Shown: piece by piece, positions 7,188-11,510 of the stretch
Layout: each line of letters begins with the position of its first letter
Numbering within the stretch: the stretch's first letter is position 1
Assembly: GCA_016937035.1 (NCBI GenBank)
Contig: JAFGWS010000111.1
Coordinates: 1 to 11,510 of the forward strand
Length of the DNA: 11,510 nucleotides
From: Pontiellaceae bacterium
Lineage (GTDB): Bacteria; Verrucomicrobiota; Kiritimatiellia; Kiritimatiellales; Pontiellaceae
Direction of reading: 5' to 3'
The notes under the pieces: model-generated
Seen by the model: only the letters and a program-made list of their open reading frames with translations
Told to the model about the DNA's origin: nothing
The model's database searches: none
Position numbers and translations under genes: made by a program

Positions 7188-7897
7188 GACTTATTCTCCG
7201 TTTGAAGTTGTTCTGCAAAAGCCGCGCACAGCGACGGCACCGTGAATTCATCCACCTTCAGTTCCGTATAACGTCGGCCCAAATGGTTCAGACAGTGCGC
7301 ATCGGAAAACCGAACCACCGGCCAGTCGGCGGCCGCCGCCGGAACGCTGCGCGCCACCACCTCGACCGCGCTGTACGGCAGATCCGGCAAAAAACCCAGA
7401 TGCGCCAGTGCGCCGTAACAATCGCGGTCAATGTGCGAGGGAATGCAAAGCGCCCCGGCATCGAGCGCCATAGGCACCAGATCAAAAAAGGAGATGGAGG
7501 TGGAGCCAATGAGCAGCTTTTCAGCAAAATCCAAAATATCGCCCTCTACCGAAACAATCGGCTGATCGCCGAAGCGCTCAGGATTGTTCGGGAAATCTTG
7601 TAGGGAATTATAGATTATTCGCCCGAATTCCAGCGCGGGTTCCAGCTGATCGAAGAGGCAGAGCACATGGACTTCCTCCTCCGAACAAACCTCCATGCCG
7701 TACAGACACGGCAGATCGACTTCGCGGCAGGCGTCATGAAAGGCCGGCAGATTTTCAGCGCAGCAGTGGTCGGCCAGCGCAATACAGTCCAGCCCCAGTT
7801 TTCTGGCCCGCGCAACAATCGCGCGCGGTGACATCTCCAACGAAGCACACGGCGAAAGGCAGGAATGAATATGGAAATCAATCCGCGCCTTCTTCAT
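7184..7897 (-). CDS. PHP-domain metal-dependent phosphoesterase
   Basis: A 237-residue PHP-family protein with the metal-ligand set intact: H9-x-H11 (DFHIHSCLSPC), D43-H44 (ALADHCC), E69 (YGMEV), H77 (EEVHVLCLF), H155 (CIPSHIDRD) and D199-x-H201 (FSDAHCLNHLG). Such proteins hydrolyse phosphoester bonds of nucleotides or sugar phosphates; the substrate here is unknown. It is rich in cysteine (about ten), including CLSPC and DHCC. The start ATG 7897 has GGAG nine bases upstream and lies four bases after the DRTGG stop; an in-frame extension to 7972 would run into that gene and is rejected. It overlaps rex by four bases. From memory, PHP proteins with this CLSPC start recur beside [FeFe]-hydrogenase genes of Firmicutes and Thermotogae, so a hydrogenase-linked regulatory role is likely. 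Confidence 0.85.
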   Translation of the reverse strand: MKKARIDFHIHSCLSPCASLEMSPRAIVARARKLGLDCIALADHCCAENLPAFHDACREVDLPCLYGMEVCSEEEVHVLCLFDQLEPALEFGRIIYNSLQDFPNNPERFGDQPIVSVEGDILDFAEKLLIGSTSISFFDLVPMALDAGALCIPSHIDRDCYGALAHLGFLPDLPYSAVEVVARSVPAAAADWPVVRFSDAHCLNHLGRRYTELKVDEFTVPSLCAAFAEQLQTENKS

Positions 7898-7901
7898 TTT
7901 G

Positions 7902-8231
7902 TTACGCTCCAAGAAACTTCGCAACCCGACAGGTGGTATTATACTGATTGTCCGGAGAACTGAACAGCGCAATACCCTCCTGCGCGGCCGCGCTCACGAC
8001 ATCGGCGGTCACCTTGCGGCCGTGGCAGAATACAATGGCCGCGGCATCCGCCAGCGAAGCCACCGCCACCGTATTTTTATGCGCCTGAATGGTGATCAAT
8101 ACTTGATTCTCCGATAAGTTGGCCATGACGTCACTCAGCAGGTCCGACGTATATCCTCCGGAAATTTCGACATCCTCAAACTGATTCTGCAGGCACTCGA
8201 ATCCCAATTTTTTAAGTTCGCTTGTTTTCAT
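7902..8231 (-). CDS. Small DRTGG-domain protein (proximal to PHP)
   Basis: A 109-residue single-domain protein of the DRTGG family, the domain also found in some phosphotransacetylases and CBS-domain pyrophosphatases. It has an N-terminal strand-helix (MKTSELKKLGFECL), then GGYTSDLLSDVMANLSENQVLITIQAHKNTVAVASLADAAAIVFCHGRKV, and ends AAAQEGIALFSSPDNQYNTTCRVAKFLG. The domain fold is alternating strand and helix; ligand binding is not established. GGGAG five bases before ATG 8231 supports the start. It follows the CBS-HATPase stop by 14 bases and precedes the PHP start by four. It is a paralogue of the protein at 9166-9507 (shared ASDLISDIL/TSDLLSDVM block), so the operon makes two related small partners. 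Confidence 0.8.
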   Translation of the reverse strand: MKTSELKKLGFECLQNQFEDVEISGGYTSDLLSDVMANLSENQVLITIQAHKNTVAVASLADAAAIVFCHGRKVTADVVSAAAQEGIALFSSPDNQYNTTCRVAKFLGA

Positions 8232-8245
8232 ACATACTCCCTAAA

Positions 8246-9148
8246 TCATCTATTTCTATTAAGGAAAACAATGGCCTTCACCATCGTTCCCATTTCCACG
8301 CCGGACTGTATTTCAAACTCGTCAGAAACCCTTTTAGCGTTTGGCAGTCCCATTCCTGCGCCAAAACCCTGCGAGCGTATCCACTCGTTGGCGGTCGAAA
8401 AACCTTCGCTCATCGCCGCATCGAGGTCTTCAATACCGGGTCCAAAATCAATGGCGGTAATGCGCATGCGGTGGTCGTCGATGAAGAGCGTAAGCGTTCC
8501 GCCGTGCGAATGCGCCACAATATTAATCTCTAACTCATAGCTTACGATGGCGGCCCGACGGATAATTTTCGGGGGAACGCCGCGTTTCTTCAACTCCCGC
8601 TTCAGCTCGGCAGAAGCCATTCCGGCGTGTTCAAAGTCGTAGCGGGTAAGGCGATAAGCCCGGTGAAATACGGAATTGGCCTTTGGTGTGTTTGATGGCG
8701 CAAGCTCCTCCTCGATTTCGTCGAGCTGGCGCGAGAGCTCGCGAATCAGCGCCAGATTAATATTGCGCGGCGTAATGATGCCCACCAGTTCATTGGCTTG
8801 ATTGACCACAGGAAAGCGCCGGAATGGATGATTGCTGAACGCAGAAATGGCAAACGAAAGCGGAAGCTCCTCACTCAGCGTCTTGACATCGGTCGTCATA
8901 TGCTTTGTGACCGACTCCTGTAGGCGGCTGTTTTCCAAAGCAATCAGAATATCGTGCATACTGATGATGCCGACCACGCGGCGCTCGTCAACGACCGGCA
9001 CTCCACTGATGCCGTTGTTTTTCATAATCGTCTGGACATCGCCCATCGTGCAGTTCCGAGACACCGCAAAAATCTTGGTCGTCATCACATCGCGGATTTT
9101 GAGGCCGTATGCCAACGCCTGAACGCGCAATGCGGAGCTGTCGAGCAT
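8246..9148 (-). CDS. CBS-CBS-HATPase (RsbW/RsbT-type) regulatory protein
   Basis: About 300 residues. A tandem CBS pair spans roughly 18-133 (IRDVMTTKIFAV...GISGVPVVDERRVVGIISMHDIL, then HMTTDVKTL...FRRFPVVNQANELVGIITPRNI). This is a module that usually binds adenine nucleotides. An acidic helical linker follows (IRELSRQLDEIEEEL). Residues about 185-298 are a GHKL ATPase of the anti-sigma/serine-kinase kind: N-box SYELEINIVAH (E205, N209), G1 box DFGPGI (about 235-240), a loop with EGFSTANEWIRSQ, and G2 box GFGAGMGLPNAKRV. It is predicted soluble. The start is uncertain: ATG 9148 is chosen, but it has no good Shine-Dalgarno; GTG 9202 would overlap the previous gene by 37 bases and add 18 residues. 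It probably senses adenylate charge and acts as a protein kinase or anti-factor on a partner not seen here. Confidence 0.82.
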   Translation of the reverse strand: MLDSSALRVQALAYGLKIRDVMTTKIFAVSRNCTMGDVQTIMKNNGISGVPVVDERRVVGIISMHDILIALENSRLQESVTKHMTTDVKTLSEELPLSFAISAFSNHPFRRFPVVNQANELVGIITPRNINLALIRELSRQLDEIEEELAPSNTPKANSVFHRAYRLTRYDFEHAGMASAELKRELKKRGVPPKIIRRAAIVSYELEINIVAHSHGGTLTLFIDDHRMRITAIDFGPGIEDLDAAMSEGFSTANEWIRSQGFGAGMGLPNAKRVSDEFEIQSGVEMGTMVKAIVFLNRNR

Positions 9149-9165
9149 CTCTGGAACGTCGGAGT

Positions 9166-9507
9166 TTATGGCGCATCCTCCATTTTTCCAAGACGCACAC
9201 ACGCATCATACTTTGGGATTGAGCTGTAAAAGAGCGGTATTTCCTCAACCCGGGCACTGCCGGCCAACCCGGAAGGAATCTGTTTGCGGTGAACAATAAT
9301 GATCGCTGCTGCACCAACGATCGCGGCGGTACGCACTACCTGCGGTGTGGTCAACGAAGTCAGAAGGAGCTGCTCCTCGCCTTCGCTAACAAGGATATCG
9401 CTGATCAGGTCGGAGGCAAAAACGGAACCCACCTGAATCTCTTCCCAGTTCTCCGGAACATGAACCGGAGTTACATCGAGTTCATCGACAATCTGCTTTA
9501 AAATCAT
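9166..9507 (-). CDS. Small DRTGG-domain protein, first gene of the minus operon
   Basis: A 113-residue DRTGG-like protein: MILKQIVDELDVTPV, then VGSVFASDLISDILVSEGEEQLLLTSLTTPQVVRTAAIVGAAAIIIVHRKQI, and GSARVEEIPLFYSSIPKYDACVRLGKM. The ASDLISDIL block and the terminal strand-helix match the second DRTGG protein of this operon. There is no catalytic motif I can name. An AGGAAGGGG stretch lies 11 bases before ATG 9507, slightly far but usable. It is the promoter-proximal gene, 86 bases from the nearer Rex-like site. Small proteins of this kind recur, as I recall, beside NAD-linked hydrogenases; a nucleotide-binding partner for the CBS-HATPase protein is a reasonable guess. Confidence 0.78.
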   Translation of the reverse strand: MILKQIVDELDVTPVHVPENWEEIQVGSVFASDLISDILVSEGEEQLLLTSLTTPQVVRTAAIVGAAAIIIVHRKQIPSGLAGSARVEEIPLFYSSIPKYDACVRLGKMEDAP

Positions 9508-9586
9508 AAAATTTCAGGCCCCTTCCTATCGGTTTATTGACTCAAAACGCCCTTCTACTACGCCTTTCGGCGGAACAATTCAACCC

Positions 9587-9662
9587 CTTTTTATGTTACG
9601 CCGATAACTTTTCTGCATCCAATTATCGAAATAAAACGCACGCGTCGATGCTTTTTATGTTA
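9587..9662 (+). repeat. 12-base direct repeat CTTTTTATGTTA
   Basis: The identical 12-mer occurs at 9587-9598 and 9651-9662, 64 bases apart. Each copy supplies the left half of a Rex-like inverted repeat. A related reversed form, TTACATAAAAG, lies at 9752-9762. Confidence 0.7.
9593..9610. promoter_or_regulatory. Candidate Rex operator 1
   Basis: ATGTTA-CGCCGA-TAACTT matches the Rex consensus TTGTTA-N6-TAACAA at 9 of 12 half-site positions, including the perfect inverted GTTA/TAAC core with the right 6-base gap. It lies 86 bases from the minus-operon start codon, and Rex is encoded in that operon. The consensus is known from Rex of other phyla; binding here is inferred. Confidence 0.6.
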
Positions 9663-9674
9663 TTTATATTACCT
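9657..9674. promoter_or_regulatory. Candidate Rex operator 2 (weaker)
   Basis: ATGTTA-TTTATA-TTACCT matches the Rex consensus at 8 of 12 positions, with a good left half and a degraded right half. It starts 64 bases after the first site, about six helical turns, and its left half sits in the same 12-base sequence. Confidence 0.4.
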
Positions 9675-9859
9675 ACACTGCGTATAAACTTTGGTCTCAG
9701 CCGTTTTTTCATTTACGCACTATCAGTATCCTATATGTTCCCGCATCTTTTTTACATAAAAGAGGTGAAACCTTGCGCTTTCAATCGGAACAAATATCAG
9801 GTAAACAGCCTGATGTGCAATGATCTGAACCCCAAGGAAATAAAACCGAAAACAGCAAC

Positions 9860-9883
9860 CCTCGGTCAAGGCCGAGCACGAGG
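9860..9883 (+). promoter_or_regulatory. Leader hairpins that can mask the hydC ribosome binding site
   Basis: CTCGG (9861-9865) can pair with CCGAG (9872-9876), leaving the Shine-Dalgarno GAGGA free. Alternatively CCTCG (9860-9864) pairs with CGAGG (9879-9883), covering it. The two pairings exclude each other. A further small hairpin ATCAGG/CCTGAT lies at about 9797-9815. Regulation by this switch is only inferred. Confidence 0.35.
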
Positions 9884-9890
9884 AAAACAT

Positions 9891-10376
9891 ATGACTGAAA
9901 CTGCTGAAACAGAAAAAATGCTGACACCGGACATCGAAGCCTTCATCGAAAAATGGCGCGATAAGCCCGGCAACCTGATCATGATCCTGCACCGCGTTCA
10001 GGAAGAGTTTGGCTACATTCCGCGCCAAGCTGCATTCGAAGTCGCGGACTCGCTGGACATTCCCGTGGCGAAAATCTACGGCGTAATCACCTTCTACCAC
10101 TTCTTTAAACTCTCTAAACCCGGCCGAAACCAGATTGCGATCTGCATGGGGACCGCCTGCTACCTGAAGGGCGGTCAGGACCTGATAAAAGAATGCGAAC
10201 GCATCCTCGGCGTCGGCCTCAACACCGTAACTGAAGACGGCGAGTTTTCCGTTGAAGCGGTTCGCTGCATCGGCTGCTGCGGATTGGCTCCCGTGCTGAC
10301 GGTGAACGGAAAAGTGTACGGTGGCGTGACCACGAAGCAGATGAGCAAAATCATTGACCAATACGACGAAAAGTAA
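9891..10376 (+). CDS. hydC: NuoE/HydC-type [2Fe-2S] subunit of NAD(H)-linked hydrogenase
   Basis: A 161-residue thioredoxin-fold [2Fe-2S] protein of the 24-kDa (NuoE) family. N-terminal helices (TPDIEAFIEKWRDKPGNLIMILHRVQEEFGYIP) and GVITFYHFFKLSKPGRNQIAICMGTACYLKGG are classical for the family. The cluster ligands are C85 and C90 (C-x4-C) and C126 and C130 (CIGCC, C-x3-C); C102 and C129 are extra. It passes electrons between the NADH-side flavoprotein and the hydrogenase subunit. Start ATG 9891 follows GAGGA at 9880-9884 by six bases and gives the normal length; an in-frame ATG at 9813 is unlikely. It heads the plus operon. It could instead belong to a formate dehydrogenase or NADH dehydrogenase, but the neighbouring HATPase and small ferredoxin are typical of the HydABC type. 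Confidence 0.9.
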   Translation: MTETAETEKMLTPDIEAFIEKWRDKPGNLIMILHRVQEEFGYIPRQAAFEVADSLDIPVAKIYGVITFYHFFKLSKPGRNQIAICMGTACYLKGGQDLIKECERILGVGLNTVTEDGEFSVEAVRCIGCCGLAPVLTVNGKVYGGVTTKQMSKIIDQYDEK

Positions 10377-10381
10377 GGGCA

Positions 10382-10466
10382 TATTACGTATTATGTACTG
10401 CGTACTGCGTATTGACCGATGAAACAGCAGTACAGAAAACAGGATACGTAATACGTAATACGCAAT
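10382..10466. repeat. Palindromic TACGTATTACG repeat inside the operon
   Basis: The left part (from 10383) repeats ATTACGTATTATGTACTGCGTACTGCGTATTG-like units, and the right part (10443-10466) is GATACGTAATACGTAATACGCAAT, its imperfect inverse complement, around a loop of about 25 bases. It fills the 96-base gap between hydC and the HATPase gene. Such TACGTATTACG palindromes are dispersed repeats in several uncultured phyla, as I recall. Confidence 0.75.
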
Positions 10467-10472
10467 AAAAAA

Positions 10473-11018
10473 ATGCACGCCACACTATGCGATATGATCA
10501 CCGACTTGGTGCACAACTCGATTGAGGCGGGCGCAAAGAAGATAACCCTTGAAGTAGAGGAGACAGACTCAAATCTTAGTGTAGTGATTGCCGACAACGG
10601 AAAAGGAATGAATGCGGAAACGCTGGAGAAAGCGCAGGACCCGTTTTACACAGACGGACTGAAGCACAAACACCGCAAAGTAGGCCTCGGCCTCGCCTTC
10701 CTCTACCAAACGGTTGAAATGACCGACGGAACAGTAGCGATCAGTTCGCAGGAAGGCGCAGGAACAACGGTAAGTTTCAGTCTCGACCTGGCGCACATCG
10801 ACCTTCCCGAATTCGGCAATTTTACTCAAGCGGCGGTTGGGCTGATCAGTTACGGCTTTGAAGGCGACCTGACCATCCGGCACCGCGTAAACAAAATGAG
10901 CTACACGGCAAACAAAGCCGAACTGACTGAGGTGCTCGGAGATTTGAGCGAAATGGAGAGCCTGATCCTGTTAAGGCAGTTTATTGAAGAAAATGAAAAA
11001 AATATTTTAGATTGTTGA
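10473..11018 (+). CDS. HATPase (GHKL) domain protein of the hydrogenase operon
   Basis: A 181-residue protein whose first 105 residues are a histidine-kinase-like ATP-binding domain without any dimerisation or phosphoacceptor domain. The N-box is TDLVHNSIEAGA (N15), the G1 box ADNGKGM (D41, G43, G45) and the G2 box KVGLGLAFL (G71-x-G73), followed by GAGTTVSFSLDL. Residues 106-181 are an extra alpha/beta tail with no named domain (FTQAAVGLISYGFEGDLTIRHRVN). Start ATG 10473 is the first in-frame start after a stop at 10449. It has no Shine-Dalgarno, because the palindromic repeat abuts it, so translation may be weak or depend on the repeat. Comparable ATP-binding proteins sit between hydC and hydB in anaerobes, from memory. 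The role is unestablished; it may modify or regulate the hydrogenase, possibly with the CBS-HATPase protein. Confidence 0.82.
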   Translation: MHATLCDMITDLVHNSIEAGAKKITLEVEETDSNLSVVIADNGKGMNAETLEKAQDPFYTDGLKHKHRKVGLGLAFLYQTVEMTDGTVAISSQEGAGTTVSFSLDLAHIDLPEFGNFTQAAVGLISYGFEGDLTIRHRVNKMSYTANKAELTEVLGDLSEMESLILLRQFIEENEKNILDC

Positions 11019-11037
11019 AGCGAAATCGCCGGTGATT

Positions 11038-11080
11038 CGCCCAGAAATCGAAAATCAGCAATCGACAATCGGAAATTTTA
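11038..11080 (+). repeat. Low-complexity AATCG-type repeat
   Basis: Between the HATPase stop and the next gene, units of AATCG with 2-3 variable bases recur (GAAATCGAAAATCAGC, then AATCGACAATCGG). It ends in AAATTTTAACG just before the ribosome binding site of the next gene. It resembles tandem short-unit intergenic repeats; only this copy is visible. Confidence 0.5.
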
Positions 11081-11083
11081 ACG

Positions 11084-11096
11084 AAAGGTGGGCAAT
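11084..11096 (+). promoter_or_regulatory. Ribosome binding site deciding the small ferredoxin start
   Basis: AAAGGTG lies six bases before ATG 11097, which supports this start over the in-frame GTG at 11088, because that GTG is inside the Shine-Dalgarno itself. Confidence 0.6.
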
Positions 11097-11486
11097 ATGG
11101 CAAAAATGACACTCGAAGATCTTCGCAAATTGCGCGAAGCAAAAAAGACAGAGATGACTCAGCGCGACAGCAGTGATAAGTCGGCGCGCATCATCATCGG
11201 AATGGGAACGTGCGGTATCGCGGCCGGTGCCAAGGAAGCGTTTGACGCCTTCCTTGACGAGCTGAGCAGCCACAACGTGACCGACACCAAGATCACACAG
11301 ACCGGCTGCATGGGCCTATGCTTCTCCGAACCGACGGTGGAAGTGGAAGTTCCCGGAATGCCGCGCGTTATTTACGGAAACGTAGATGATAAAGTGGCCC
11401 GCCGTATTGTTAAGGAACACATCATCGGCAAGGCGCTCGTAAGCGATCACATTTTTGACAAACCCGCAGCAGATATCATCAAATAG
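11097..11486 (+). CDS. Small thioredoxin-like [2Fe-2S] ferredoxin of the hydrogenase operon
   Basis: A 129-residue protein of the (2Fe-2S) ferredoxin-like family that accompanies NuoF-type subunits. Helical start MTLEDLRKLREAKKTEM, then strand RIIIGMGTCGIAAGAKEAFDAFLDEL, then TQTGCMGLCFSEPTVEVEVPG with RVIYGNVDDKVARRIVKEHI. The cysteines are C39, C71 and C75. Only three are present, whereas the canonical NuoE fold uses four; GTCGIAAGA with one cysteine is, as I recall, common in this subfamily. So it may hold a cluster with an unusual fourth ligand or none. The stop is 13 bases before the next start, which suggests tight co-expression. Confidence 0.85.
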   Translation: MAKMTLEDLRKLREAKKTEMTQRDSSDKSARIIIGMGTCGIAAGAKEAFDAFLDELSSHNVTDTKITQTGCMGLCFSEPTVEVEVPGMPRVIYGNVDDKVARRIVKEHIIGKALVSDHIFDKPAADIIK

Positions 11487-11499
11487 GCAGGCACGAACC

Positions 11500-11510
11500 A
11501 TGGCATACAA
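11500..11510 (+). CDS. Start of a truncated gene, probably NuoF/HydB flavoprotein
   Basis: Only ATG GCA TAC AA is in the window (Met-Ala-Tyr then Lys or Asn). It begins 13 bases after the ferredoxin stop, with a weak AGGCAGG upstream. In the usual hydrogenase arrangement this gene is the NADH-binding, FMN and iron-sulfur subunit (NuoF/HydB), followed by the [FeFe] catalytic subunit. The sequence itself proves nothing beyond a plausible start. Confidence 0.5.

Larger units (their letters stand above)
9508..9890. promoter_or_regulatory. Divergent control region between the two operons
   Basis: 383 bases separate the DRTGG start (minus) from the hydC start (plus). The region is AT-rich between 9587 and 9760 and carries two Rex-like inverted repeats, a 12-base direct repeat, and a leader with hairpins next to the hydC ribosome binding site. 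I could not place a convincing -35/-10 pair for either direction. A frame open through it on the plus strand begins with TTG and has no protein-like composition, so I treat it as non-coding. Confidence 0.7.

Noticed and set aside
9774..9824. Short upstream reading frame (TTG start after AGAGGTG, 16 codons)
   Set aside because: The ribosome binding site is decent but the start codon is weak and the peptide has no recognisable feature; not enough to call a leader peptide.
9537..9890. N-terminal extension of HydC by 118 residues from an in-frame TTG
   Set aside because: The stretch has no family resemblance, an unusual amino-acid composition, covers the Rex-like sites, and a well-spaced GAGGA precedes ATG 9891, which gives the normal family length.
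9723..10478. Long minus-strand frame of 251 codons
   Set aside because: It is the antisense shadow of hydC, which has clear family motifs on the plus strand.
10391..10597. Minus-strand small protein rich in Tyr, Ser and Ile
   Set aside because: It is a translation of the TACGTATTACG palindrome and the antisense of the HATPase gene.
1..11510. CRISPR array, insertion sequence, integrase or phage genes
   Set aside because: No regularly spaced direct repeats and no transposase, integrase or structural phage motifs were seen on either strand.

Overview
The window reads as chromosome of an anaerobic, probably fermentative bacterium of moderate GC. Its intergenic regions are full of short palindromic and low-complexity repeats. 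The combination of a bifurcating-hydrogenase-type operon, a Rex-type redox repressor and these repeats suggests the Kiritimatiellota/Lentisphaerota part of the PVC group. This placement is an inference from style and gene content; there is no marker gene in the window that fixes it.

Layout. 1-267 holds no gene that I can support. 268-3913 (minus strand) is a two-gene surface-glycan-like unit: a ParB-like/TPR protein with three internal repeats, followed by an unusual fusion of a polysaccharide pyruvyl transferase with a GT29 (sialyltransferase-type) domain. 3914-4695 is a 782-base gene-free stretch made largely of palindromes and repeat-like sequence. 4696-6038 (minus) is a coupled pair: a patatin-like phospholipase and a YacP-type NYN nuclease, overlapping by ATGA. 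6039-6402 carries a palindromic intergenic repeat, a terminator and tRNA-Pro(CGG) on the minus strand.

6543-9507 (minus) is a five-gene operon: DRTGG protein, CBS-CBS-HATPase protein, second DRTGG protein, PHP-domain protein, Rex repressor. It diverges from a plus-strand operon starting at 9891: NuoE/HydC-type [2Fe-2S] protein, a second HATPase protein, a small thioredoxin-like [2Fe-2S] protein, and the first codons of a gene at 11500 that is expected to be the NuoF/HydB flavoprotein. The catalytic [FeFe]-hydrogenase HydA would lie beyond the right edge.

How they work together. The plus operon builds an NAD(H)-linked, probably electron-bifurcating hydrogenase. The minus operon looks like its control set: Rex senses NADH/NAD+, and the CBS, HATPase, DRTGG and PHP proteins have the makings of a nucleotide-sensing or phospho-signalling module whose function is not established. 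The 383-base divergent intergenic region contains two Rex-like inverted repeats, both entered by the same 12-base sequence CTTTTTATGTTA, and a leader in which the hydC Shine-Dalgarno can pair with an upstream CCTCG. This shared control region and the signalling module around the hydrogenase are the most interesting parts of the window.
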